This document shows, one piece after another, positions 24,318 to 31,108 of a DNA stretch of 33,749 bases. Source of the stretch: JBKEDC01 sp047974225. GTDB taxonomy: Bacteria > Bacteroidota > Bacteroidia > Bacteroidales > Prolixibacteraceae. The position numbers were made by a program, and so were the translations under genes. Within the stretch, counting starts at the first letter, position 1. Every line of letters starts with the position of its first letter. The stretch covers positions 1 to 33,749 of the forward strand of contig JBKECD010000105.1 in NCBI GenBank assembly GCA_047974225.1, written 5' to 3'. Below the pieces are notes generated by a model. The model ran no database searches and was not told where the DNA came from. It was given only the letters and a program-made list of their open reading frames with translations.

Positions 24318-24424
24318 TAGTTGTTAGTTGTTAGTTGTTAGTTGTTAGTTGTTAGTTGTTAGTTGCGCAGCCACTCCGCACTCCGCACTCCGCACTCCGC
24401 ACTCCGCACTTTTCCGCACTAAAA
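24318..24424 (+). repeat. Composite heptamer repeat between the DUF1460 and kinase genes
   Basis: Read on the plus strand: six perfect TAGTTGT heptamers and one variant (24318-24366), a GCAGCC linker, five perfect ACTCCGC heptamers (24373-24407), then ACTTTTCCGCACTAAAA. The order and the CACTAAAA end match 3037-3119, but here the element is reversed relative to transcription of the flanking genes. It provides the last codons and the stop of the DUF1460 gene and ends 5 bp before the kinase start codon. Confidence 0.9.
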
Positions 24425-25208
24425 TAATCCCTGTTCTACTTTTGAATCGAGCGAGATAATCTGCAAGCGGTTCTTCGGAAATTACGACCATCTTTTTTTC
24501 AGAGGAGGCATGGAGCAGATGTGCTCTTTCGTTTTTAAAGATAATAAATCCGGTGTGCACCACATCTAGTCCAGCAATATTGGTGGTGATAGCCACGATG
24601 TCGCCATTCTTAAAGGCATATTCGTGGGCTTCGATTTCCGACTTGGGGATAAAATATTGTGGGCGTGCCGAGATTTCGGTTTCGATTTTTTTCATCTTGC
24701 TGATAAGTGCCGTGTTGTTTGTCAGCGCAGGATAGCTACTAGCATGTGAACTCATAAAATTGATTTCCTTGAAATAGCATTGCTGAAAGCTCGTGTCGAT
24801 ATCTCGAATCCGCCCTGCCTGTTTGTTTTCATAAATCCAATCGCTGAAATAGTGCAGCCGTGAAGTGTAGTCGGTGATTTCTCCTTGGCGGTATCTGATT
24901 TGCTGAAGTTTTTCTTTGAAATCCTGATAATTATGGCTGAAAGCTATCGCCAGCACCTGCTCGACAAAAGTGGTGCAGTCCACTTCCGAGAGGTTCACCA
25001 CCAATTGTTCTTGGGCATTGCCTTCCAAAGTGCTAGCCACATAGGGAGTGCCCAGGAAACGCTGGGCTAGGGCGATGGTGCGCTCTGAAATATCTTGAAG
25101 CCCATTGAGGTCTTTGGCGAGTTGAATGAATAGTTCCTCATTGGTGTTTTGAGCACACGCATTGAGGCTGAACCAAAACAGGGGGATGAAAAGAATACGT
25201 TTTAGCAT
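24345..25208 (-). CDS. DUF1460 NlpC/P60-like amidase lipoprotein with repeat-derived C-terminus
   Basis: Matches the DUF1460 family, which has a papain-like NlpC/P60 fold and includes N-acetylmuramoyl-L-alanine amidase-like enzymes acting on peptidoglycan fragments. Seen directly: ALAQRFLGTPYVASTLE, LVVNLSEVDCTTFVEQ with the catalytic cysteine (C78), and GLDVVHTGFIIF with the histidine (H218). The N-terminus (IPLFWFSLNACAQ) is a signal peptide, probably with lipobox cysteine C18. The domain ends near RTGIILVRK. The last 22 or so residues (SAECGVRSAECGVAAQLTTNN) are translated from the ACTCCGC and TAGTTGT heptamers, and the stop codon lies in the repeat. The catalytic core is complete, so function is probably kept. 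It is first in a run with the kinase and peptidase genes. Confidence 0.9.
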   Translation of the reverse strand: MLKRILFIPLFWFSLNACAQNTNEELFIQLAKDLNGLQDISERTIALAQRFLGTPYVASTLEGNAQEQLVVNLSEVDCTTFVEQVLAIAFSHNYQDFKEKLQQIRYRQGEITDYTSRLHYFSDWIYENKQAGRIRDIDTSFQQCYFKEINFMSSHASSYPALTNNTALISKMKKIETEISARPQYFIPKSEIEAHEYAFKNGDIVAITTNIAGLDVVHTGFIIFKNERAHLLHASSEKKMVVISEEPLADYLARFKSRTGIILVRKSAECGVRSAECGVAAQLTTNN

Positions 25209-25226
25209 GTTTTTTTATTGAAAGTC

Positions 25227-25234
25227 CAAAGATA
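25227..25234 (-). promoter_or_regulatory. -7 promoter box for the DUF1460 gene
   Basis: CAAAGATA on the plus strand is TATCTTTG on the minus strand, identical to the fabD box, and lies 19 bp upstream of the start codon at 25208. No TTG was seen at the 19-bp spacing. Confidence 0.5.
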
Positions 25235-25311
25235 ATTGAAAACTTTTAAAGTATAAGCTCAATATTAAGGGGACTTCTAAAAAATCAGACGAAAGTCAGG
25301 TCTTCTGCTCT

Positions 25312-25675
25312 GTTGGAAGGCTTGGGAAAATTTCGGGACAGTGTTTCTTTTTCGCATGAAGACTCGATTTTCGGGTGAGTCTATCTTTCGCTTCCGTGAG
25401 ATTGCATTGTGTATAATATATATCTACCTATCCAACGGAGTGGAAAGGAAAATACTATTTTGACATGTCAAATCCTGTGAGTAGGAAAGCGGAATACTAT
25501 TTTGACATGTTAAATCTAGCGAGCTGGAAAGTGAAATACTATTTTGACATGTTAAATCCAACCGATAGGAAGGTGAAATACTATTTCGACATGTTAAATC
25601 CAGCAAAGTGGAAAGCTATGGTCGGACTCGGTCAAAGCCTTCATAAGGAATGATAGGAACTCCCAAGCCTCCAAC
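25312..25675. repeat. Near-perfect 15-16-bp inverted repeat flanking the 42-bp array
   Basis: GTTGGAAGGCTTGGGA (25312-25327) and TCCCAAGCCTCCAAC (25661-25675) are complementary apart from one extra A in the left copy. They bracket a 330-bp interior that includes the tandem array at 25442-25615. This is reminiscent of the terminal inverted repeats of a small non-autonomous element, but no target-site duplication is evident. The rest of the 600-bp gap (25235-25311, 25328-25441 and 25676-25698) shows nothing I can assign. Confidence 0.5.
25442..25615. repeat. Four-copy 42-bp tandem array
   Basis: GGAAAG-type motifs occur at 25442, 25484, 25526, 25568 and 25610, and AATACTATT at 25451, 25493, 25535 and 25577, all exactly 42 bp apart. 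Each unit contains TTTGACATGTTAAA. In the first copy it is the perfect palindrome TTTGACATGTCAAA (25459-25472). About 10 bp per unit vary. Because 42 is divisible by three, frames stay open on both strands with 14-residue repeats (YYFDMLNP... on plus), but neither has a credible gene context. Confidence 0.9.
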
Positions 25676-25698
25676 GTCAAGTCTCATTCGACTCGCAA

Positions 25699-25728
25699 TT
25701 GCTAATTCGCAATTAAATCGTATTTTTG
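25699..25728 (+). promoter_or_regulatory. Promoter of the UspA-like gene
   Basis: TTG (25699-25701), 19 bp, then TATTTTTG (25721-25728), an exact TTG-N19-TAnnTTTG promoter. The predicted leader before the ATG at 25809 is about 75 nt. Confidence 0.65.
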
Positions 25729-25808
25729 CGAAAACAAATAAAGGGTGGAGGGATGCCGAATATTCCTGAGAGGAGTGTCGGAGGAGAGAAAAGGGTAAAC
25801 GAAAGAAT

Positions 25809-26630
25809 ATGAGTGCAAAAAGAAAATCGGAGCAAAAGGTGATGGTGTATTGCGATTTCTCGGAATCGGATTATCAGGCGATAGCCCATGGTATTCGGAT
25901 GAGTGAGATATTTAATCTGCAATTATGTTTGTTTCACCCTGTGGATAGGAAGGCGGTAGATGGAAAAGTGAATGCTCAATTACGCCTGTCGGCATTAATC
26001 AAGCGAGTGCAGCCCAATGCGCCACATATTCCGATGGCGAGCTTATGTCTGAAAGGAAGTTTCAAGGACACGATTAGGCGTGTAGTGGATGGATTTGATG
26101 CTATTCTGATGGTGTGTGCCAACACCGAATTAAAACAAAAGGTGAAGGTGTTGCAGGAGAGTCGCATCCCGTTTTTATTTGTGGGTAAGAGTGAAGTAAA
26201 GCAATTTGCCTATAAGGAATTACTCGTGCCGATGGACTATCGGCGAGTGAGCAAGTCGAGCTCGCTGTGGGGCACTTATTTTGCACGTTTCAATCAATCG
26301 AATATTGAGCTGCTCGCCGCCAATGAGAAAAATGAATCCAATCATAAGAAACTGGAGCAAAATATCAGCTCTTTTGAGCGAATAATGAAAGGCTTTGAAC
26401 TTTCTTTCAAGCAGACCAAAGCAACTAAATCAAGTTTCAACCTGCCCGCAGAAGCTTTGCTTCGAGCAAAGGCGCAAAAAAATGATTTATTGATTATTCC
26501 AGCTAGTCAGAATGTCAATTTGATTGACCAATTGCTTGGGCTGCCCGAAACAAAGGTTATTCGCCAAGCCGAGGGAATGCCCGTGTTGTGCATCAACCCG
26601 AGCCACGACATGCTGGCAATGTGCGAGTGA
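25809..26630 (+). CDS. Tandem-domain universal stress protein (UspA-like), divergent
   Basis: A 273-residue soluble protein with two UspA-like Rossmann units. The first is KVMVYCDFSESDYQAIAHGIRMSEIFNLQLCLFHPVD through FDAILMVCAN and IPFLFVGKS (about 10-127). The second is KELLVPMDYRRVSKSSSLWGTYFARFNQSNIELLAANE through NDLLIIPASQ and MPVLCINPS (about 133-265). Neither half shows the G-2x-G-9x-G(S/T) ATP-binding loop, so ATP binding is doubtful. A signalling or stress-adaptation role is inferred from family only. It has its own promoter and is followed directly by a GAGGGAA heptamer array that begins at the base after its stop. Confidence 0.75.
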   Translation: MSAKRKSEQKVMVYCDFSESDYQAIAHGIRMSEIFNLQLCLFHPVDRKAVDGKVNAQLRLSALIKRVQPNAPHIPMASLCLKGSFKDTIRRVVDGFDAILMVCANTELKQKVKVLQESRIPFLFVGKSEVKQFAYKELLVPMDYRRVSKSSSLWGTYFARFNQSNIELLAANEKNESNHKKLEQNISSFERIMKGFELSFKQTKATKSSFNLPAEALLRAKAQKNDLLIIPASQNVNLIDQLLGLPETKVIRQAEGMPVLCINPSHDMLAMCE

Positions 26631-26718
26631 GAGGGAAGAGGGAAGAGGGAAGAGGGAAGAGGGAAGAGGGAAGAGGGGCAGCCTCATAGGGGTGAAACTT
26701 CGTGCTTCGCACTAAAAA
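26631..26718 (+). repeat. Composite heptamer repeat after the UspA-like gene
   Basis: Six perfect GAGGGAA heptamers start at the base after the stop codon (26631-26672). A degenerate unit, GGGGCAGCC, a unique 20-bp stretch and then CTTCGTGCTTCGCACTAAAAAA follow. The linker and tail match the elements at 3037-3119 and 24318-24424, although the heptamer is different. Confidence 0.85.
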
Positions 26719-26732
26719 AATAAACAAAGTCA

Positions 26733-26762
26733 TTGGAATGCTAAAGGACTTTACTATATTTG
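26733..26762 (+). promoter_or_regulatory. Promoter of the PurM-like gene
   Basis: TTG (26733-26735), exactly 19 bp, then TATATTTG (26755-26762), followed by the ATG at 26803 after a leader of about 35 nt. Confidence 0.68.
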
Positions 26763-26802
26763 TTAGTCGATAGGGATAACTAATCAACCAAAATAAAGAG
26801 CT

Positions 26803-27825
26803 ATGGATAATAAAGAACAAATGAAAGAGGTGTTTGAGATTAACAATATCGCTGAGCCTCATAGCATAAAAGATGTCATTATTAAGCTGATGAACAATCC
26901 GAACTTGTCGTTGGAGAACTATTTCAATGATTTCAGTTCTAATGAGAATGACGAAACGGCAGGTTTCGGCTTATATCAAAATGACAATGGTGATATGGTT
27001 TCGATGACCACCCACGCCTATCATCGTAGTTTGGCTGATGACCCTCAGCTTTCGGTGGAAATTCTCATCAGTCGTGCTTTTCGGCGCATGGTGTGTTTTG
27101 GTGCTAAGCCCAAAGCCTTGACGGCATTCCTCTATCAGGTTGATGTGGCGACCGAGGAAGGCAAGCAGATTGCCGCTGGAGTGAAAAAGGGAATTGATAA
27201 TTGTGCCGAGCGTTTTGGGGTGAAAGTGGCGGATAGAAAAATTCGTGTCGATCATCTCGAGGAATCGAGCACGCCAACATTGATTGTTACAGCTGTGGGA
27301 AAGGTGGAAAGCACCAGCAGGTTGCTCACGCATAAATTTAAGCATAAGGGAAGTAATCTATTTGTGATTGGTGAATCATATAATGATGTTAATGCCTCGG
27401 AGTATTTGCATTATTATCATCGGGTGAAGAATGAAAATTTTCCGATTTTCGACCTCGATATGGAGGTGCAAATTCATCACATCATGCCCGATTTAATCGG
27501 ACAAGATTTAATCACCTCAGCCACTCCCGTGGGGCGGGGTGGGGTCTATTTCTCCTTGCTTCGTGCGGCGTTGCCAGCTCAGCTTGGGTTTGACATCACC
27601 ACCGATGCTGAAATCAGAACCGATGCGTTCCTCTTTGGCGAATCAATGGGGCGATTAATTGTGGGCGTGGTGGATGATAAAGTGGTGGATTTTGTGGATT
27701 ATATGCAAACTACTGACATTCCATTTTTCACCCTCGGACACACCACCAAAGGAGAAATCAGAATTGATGATGAATCATTTGGGTTTATAAGCAACACAGC
27801 CCCCTCCAGTTCCCCCAAAGGGTAG
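26803..27825 (+). CDS. AIR synthase-related protein (PurM/PurL superfamily), function unassigned
   Basis: 340 residues with the PurM-like two-domain pattern. The N-terminal half has MVSMTTHAYHRSLADDPQLSVEILISRAFRRMVCFGAKPKALTAFLY, corresponding to the first strand-helix block of AIR synthases. The C-terminal half has TPVGRGGVYFSLLRAALPAQL and the family motif DAFLFGESMGRLIVGV. It is far shorter than PurL and lacks an obvious glycine-rich ATP loop, so it is unlikely to be the purine enzyme itself. The middle (about 195-235) includes HHIMPDLIGQDLI. The final NTAPSSSPKG is encoded by a REP-like GC-rich palindrome (27799-27825), suggesting the original C-terminus was altered. It lies 19 bp before ubiE. 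Confidence 0.72.
   Translation: MDNKEQMKEVFEINNIAEPHSIKDVIIKLMNNPNLSLENYFNDFSSNENDETAGFGLYQNDNGDMVSMTTHAYHRSLADDPQLSVEILISRAFRRMVCFGAKPKALTAFLYQVDVATEEGKQIAAGVKKGIDNCAERFGVKVADRKIRVDHLEESSTPTLIVTAVGKVESTSRLLTHKFKHKGSNLFVIGESYNDVNASEYLHYYHRVKNENFPIFDLDMEVQIHHIMPDLIGQDLITSATPVGRGGVYFSLLRAALPAQLGFDITTDAEIRTDAFLFGESMGRLIVGVVDDKVVDFVDYMQTTDIPFFTLGHTTKGEIRIDDESFGFISNTAPSSSPKG
27799..27825. repeat. REP-like GC-rich tract forming the end of the PurM-like gene
   Basis: GCCCCCTCCAGTTCCCCCAAAGGGTAG carries short GC-rich complementary segments (CCCCCT and AAAGGG) and supplies the last residues and the TAG stop of the gene. It resembles the palindromes at 8702-8739 and 27871-27902. Confidence 0.5.
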
Positions 27826-27844
27826 AACCACAAATATGTAGTAA

Positions 27845-28618
27845 ATGAAAAGTAATACAAATACCTCTAACTCCTCCCCCTCGGGGGAGCTTGGGAGAGG
27901 GCTTACTCCTTATCAGGACTCGAATAAAGATAAAAAGGCGCAAGTGGAAGAAATGTTCGACCACATTGCGCCTAAATATGATTTCTTAAATCACTCCTTG
28001 AGTTTTGGCATCGACAAGCTTTGGCGCAAGAAAGCCATTCGGATTTTACGCCAGTTTAATCCTCAAAGCATCCTCGATGTGGCAAGTGGCACTGGCGATT
28101 TCGCCATCGCAGCCCAGAAGCTAAAACCGCAAAAAATAGTGGGCTTCGACCTCTCGGAGCAGATGCTGAATGTGGGCGTTGAAAAGGTGGCAAGGCTTGG
28201 GCTGCAAGATATTATTAGCTTTCAAAAAGGTGATTCCGAGCAGATGCCTTTTGAAAAGGAGAGTTTTGATGCGATTACTTGTGCTTTTGGAGTGCGCAAT
28301 TTTGAACACTTAGAGCAAGGGCTGCAAGAATTTCATCGGGTGCTCAAAAAAGAGGGTGTGGCGGTGATTCTGGAGTTTTCCAAGCCTAAATTTTTCCCTT
28401 TCAAGCAGCTTTATTTCTTCTACTTTTTCCAGATTCTTCCGTTCTTCGGAAAAATGATTTCACGCGATTCTTCCGCCTATGCTTACCTGCCAAAATCGGT
28501 GATGAATTTTCCCGACGACAAGGAATTTATGTCTATTTTGACCCAAATAGGCTTCCGAGATGTTAAACAATGGCGATTGACAATGGGAATTGCAACTATT
28601 TATTTAGGTAGAAAGTAA
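27845..28618 (+). CDS. ubiE: Demethylmenaquinone methyltransferase (UbiE/MenG)
   Basis: SAM-dependent C-methylation of demethylmenaquinone, the last step of menaquinone synthesis; a ubiquinone role is unlikely in this phylum. The 257-residue protein has the family motifs VEEMFDHIAPKYDFLNHSLSFGID, SILDVASGTGDFAIAA (SAM motif I, about residue 77), CAFGVRNF and FSKP...YFFYFFQILPFFG, ending GIATIYLGRK. The first 25 or so residues (NTSNSSPSGELGRGLTP) are not typical of UbiE and come from a GC-rich palindrome (27871-27902), so the N-terminus appears repeat-extended. The only upstream ATG is at 27845. It lies between the PurM-like gene and porT. Confidence 0.95.
   Translation: MKSNTNTSNSSPSGELGRGLTPYQDSNKDKKAQVEEMFDHIAPKYDFLNHSLSFGIDKLWRKKAIRILRQFNPQSILDVASGTGDFAIAAQKLKPQKIVGFDLSEQMLNVGVEKVARLGLQDIISFQKGDSEQMPFEKESFDAITCAFGVRNFEHLEQGLQEFHRVLKKEGVAVILEFSKPKFFPFKQLYFFYFFQILPFFGKMISRDSSAYAYLPKSVMNFPDDKEFMSILTQIGFRDVKQWRLTMGIATIYLGRK
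27871..27902. repeat. REP-like GC-rich palindrome inside the ubiE 5' coding end
   Basis: CTCCCCC and GGGGGAG form a near-perfect palindrome (27874-27889) around a TC centre, followed by CTTGGGAGAGGGC. It encodes about ten residues upstream of the conserved UbiE domain. It is related to 8702-8739 and 27799-27825. Confidence 0.6.
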
Positions 28619-28626
28619 GATTATAT

Positions 28627-28634
28627 TATATTTG
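28627..28634 (+). promoter_or_regulatory. -7 promoter box for porT
   Basis: TATATTTG, a perfect TAnnTTTG, lies 8 bp after the ubiE stop. It suggests porT can be transcribed separately from ubiE. Confidence 0.5.
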
Positions 28635-28698
28635 GGCGATATTTTAGTTGATTATAGTGGTGAGCAATATTGCGACACGCTTATTAATAAGATTCTCA

Positions 28699-29499
28699 TT
28701 GAAAAAGATACTCATCTTTATCGTATTGTTTTTATCTTGTGCATATGCCAATGCGCAACGGAAGCACGTGCTTAATTTATCGACTTATGATAATAAAAAG
28801 TTCCATTGGGGATTCTCTCTAGGTGTAAACACCGTTGATTATCGTCTGCATTTCTATGACGCGATGGGAGATAATCCTGATTTTACTTACGACTCACGTT
28901 GGGCATCAGACACGCCTTATGATGTGATGAGCAGCAGTCAGCTTCGTGCCGACTTGCAGACTGTGCAAGCAGGTTTCACGGTGGCAATTATCGCCGACTA
29001 TCGCTTGGGCGATTATTTCAATCTTCGCTTTTTGCCCGGTCTTTCTTTTGGCGAACGCCAATTGGTTTACACGTTTCGAGGAAACTCGACAATGCCTGTC
29101 GAACGAATGCCGATATACAATATATATACAGGTCAGGAAGACCAATTGTATATTCCGATGCATTCCACTTATTTGGAGTTTCCCATTTTGCTAAAATATA
29201 AGTCGAGCCGATTAAACAACCAAAAGCCCTACATTATTGGGGGGATGGCATATCGCCAAGATGTGTCGCGCACAGGTGAAGAGGATTTGATTAACCTCAA
29301 AGGAGGAAGCTTCTATGTGGAGTTTGGTGTGGGACTAGATTCCTATTTGCCCTACTTTAAATTTTCTACGGAACTCAAATTCAGCTTGGGCTTGCAAAAT
29401 CTTATTGACTCACCCTCGAAAGACCAACGACGATATTATTCCGAGTCAATCAGCTCTATTGCGTCGAATATTTTTACGCTGAGCTTCCATTTCGAGTAA
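28699..29499 (+). CDS. porT: PorT/SprT-family outer-membrane beta-barrel protein (type IX secretion)
   Basis: About 266 residues beginning with a signal peptide ((M)KKILIFIVLFLSCAYANAQ), then a beta-barrel pattern of alternating strands: KFHWGFSLGVNTVDYRLHF, LGDYFNLRFLPGLSFGERQLVYTF, STYLEFPILLKYKS, GGSFYVEFGVGLDSYLPYF, ending in FTLSFHFE with the terminal aromatic-rich strand of outer-membrane barrels. PorT is an accessory protein of type IX secretion and gliding. The position immediately after ubiE matches the arrangement I recall for porT/sprT in Bacteroidota. No in-frame ATG exists at the front; TTG at 28699 gives a clean signal peptide, while TTG at 28648 or GTG at 28657/28660 would add 13-17 residues. 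Confidence 0.72.
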   Translation: MKKILIFIVLFLSCAYANAQRKHVLNLSTYDNKKFHWGFSLGVNTVDYRLHFYDAMGDNPDFTYDSRWASDTPYDVMSSSQLRADLQTVQAGFTVAIIADYRLGDYFNLRFLPGLSFGERQLVYTFRGNSTMPVERMPIYNIYTGQEDQLYIPMHSTYLEFPILLKYKSSRLNNQKPYIIGGMAYRQDVSRTGEEDLINLKGGSFYVEFGVGLDSYLPYFKFSTELKFSLGLQNLIDSPSKDQRRYYSESISSIASNIFTLSFHFE

Positions 29500-29514
29500 A
29501 TTTCATTTGTTTTC

Positions 29515-31062
29515 ATGATTACAGATTTAAATTTGTCGCTGACCCCTCAAGAGGCGTCGGCTTCTTCTTTTTATATAGCCACGGTGGCGAAGAAACTCCA
29601 TGTGCAAGTGGGTGAAATCACCCGCATCATCGAGCGGCGCCGCTCGATTGACGCTCGGCAACGTAACATCAAAATCAACTTGGCGGTGCGTGTCTTTGTG
29701 GGCGAAGAGCCCACAAATGAAACGACCACTTATGATTATCCTGATGTGAGTTCAGCTCCCGAAGTGATTGTGGTGGGCAGTGGTCCGGCAGGACTGTTTG
29801 CTGCTTTGCGACTAATCGAAATCGGACTTCGTCCGATTATCCTCGAACGAGGTAAGGATGTGCGTGAGCGCAAAAAAGATGTGGCGCAGATTTACCGCAC
29901 CCACACCGTAAACCCCGATTCCAACTATGGCTTTGGCGAGGGCGGTGCTGGCACTTATTCCGATGGCAAGCTTTTCACACGCTCGAAGAAGCGGGGCAAT
30001 GCGCAAAAGATTCTCGAAGTGTTGGTGCAATTCGGTGCAAACCCTGACATTCTGATTGATGCCCATCCGCATGTGGGAACTGACAAATTGCCTCGGGTGA
30101 TTGAAAACATCCGCAAGCAAATCATTGCATCGGGTGGGGAAGTGCATTTTAATAGTCGAGTGGAAGATTTGCTATTAGATGGCAAGACTTGTGTGGGCGT
30201 GAAGCTCGCCAATGGCGAGCGTTTAAAAGCTCGTGCGGTGATTCTCGCCACGGGGCATTCGGCACGTGATGTCTATGAGATGCTCCGCAAGAATGAAATT
30301 GAGCTTGAAGCCAAGTCCTTTGCCATGGGCGTGCGCATTGAGCATCCGCAGGCATTGATTGACCGCATACAATATAAAAGAGAAGAGCGTGGCGAATATT
30401 TGCCAGCGGCAAATTACGCCTTCACCGAGCAAGTCGATGGGCGAGGGGTGTATTCCTTTTGCATGTGTCCGGGCGGATTCATTGTGCCAGCTTCCACTGC
30501 AGGCGGTGAGATGGTGGTCAATGGCATGTCGCCTTCGCATCGCAATTCTCCTTTTGCCAATTCGGGTTTGGTGGTGGAGATTCAGCCCGAAGATTTGACA
30601 CCATATAATAAGTATGGTGCATTTGCAGGATTGACCTTTCAGCAAGAAATCGAAAAGCTTTGCTTTTCGCTCAATGGTGGCACGCAGAATGCGCCAGCGC
30701 AGCGGATTGCTGATTTTGTGTGTGGGAAGAGTTCAGCAAGTTTCCCCGAAACTTCCTATCGCCCCGGTTTGGTGTCGGTGGGGCTGCATGAGACTTTGCC
30801 GCAGAATATTGCCAATCGTTTGCGCCAAGGGATTGTGCAGATTGATAAGAAATCACAAGGATTCAACACCGCAGAAGGCATTGTGGCAGCGGTGGAAAGT
30901 CGCACCTCTTCGCCTGTGCGCATTCCGCGCGATGCCGAGAGTTTGCAGCACATTCAGATTGCAGGGCTTTATCCTTGTGGTGAGGGTGCTGGCTATGCCG
31001 GCGGCATTGTGTCCTCGGCTGTTGATGGCGAACGATGTGCGGAGGCAATTTTGAAGCTTTAG
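29515..31062 (+). CDS. FAD-dependent oxidoreductase (COG2509-like)
   Basis: A 515-residue flavoprotein. The first 80 residues form a small N-terminal domain (VAKKLHVQVGEITRIIERRRSIDARQ) typical of this group. The dinucleotide-binding fold follows: EVIVVGSGPAGLFAALRLIEIGLRPIILERG (about 83-113), then SNYGFGEGGAGTYSDGKL, a second ILATGHSARDVYEML site and the C-terminal AGLYPCGEGAGYAGGIVSSAVDGERCAEAI, where FAD binds again. Relatives are annotated as FAD-dependent dehydrogenases of unknown substrate. A cysteine pair occurs in SFCMCPGGF. It lies 15 bp after porT, so cotranscription is possible without implying a shared function. Confidence 0.88.
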   Translation: MITDLNLSLTPQEASASSFYIATVAKKLHVQVGEITRIIERRRSIDARQRNIKINLAVRVFVGEEPTNETTTYDYPDVSSAPEVIVVGSGPAGLFAALRLIEIGLRPIILERGKDVRERKKDVAQIYRTHTVNPDSNYGFGEGGAGTYSDGKLFTRSKKRGNAQKILEVLVQFGANPDILIDAHPHVGTDKLPRVIENIRKQIIASGGEVHFNSRVEDLLLDGKTCVGVKLANGERLKARAVILATGHSARDVYEMLRKNEIELEAKSFAMGVRIEHPQALIDRIQYKREERGEYLPAANYAFTEQVDGRGVYSFCMCPGGFIVPASTAGGEMVVNGMSPSHRNSPFANSGLVVEIQPEDLTPYNKYGAFAGLTFQQEIEKLCFSLNGGTQNAPAQRIADFVCGKSSASFPETSYRPGLVSVGLHETLPQNIANRLRQGIVQIDKKSQGFNTAEGIVAAVESRTSSPVRIPRDAESLQHIQIAGLYPCGEGAGYAGGIVSSAVDGERCAEAILKL

Positions 31063-31082
31063 CCTGATTCAACAAAAAGTAT

Positions 31083-31090
31083 TATTTTTG
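31083..31090 (+). promoter_or_regulatory. -7 promoter box for the AlbA_2 gene
   Basis: TATTTTTG fits TAnnTTTG. It overlaps an in-frame TTG at 31088, so translation should start later, at 31100 or 31109, with only a short leader. Confidence 0.5.
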
Positions 31091-31108
31091 AGCAAAAATA
31101 TGGCAAGC

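Noticed and set aside
25442..25615. Possible CRISPR array
   Set aside because: Repeats are only partly conserved, the variable part is about 10 bp (far too short for spacers), and no cas genes are present. The array at 216-534 fails for the same reasons.
25424..25653. Two opposed repeat-peptide frames (60 and 62 residues) across the 42-bp array
   Set aside because: Frames stay open only because the period is a multiple of three. No start context or family match supports a gene on either strand.
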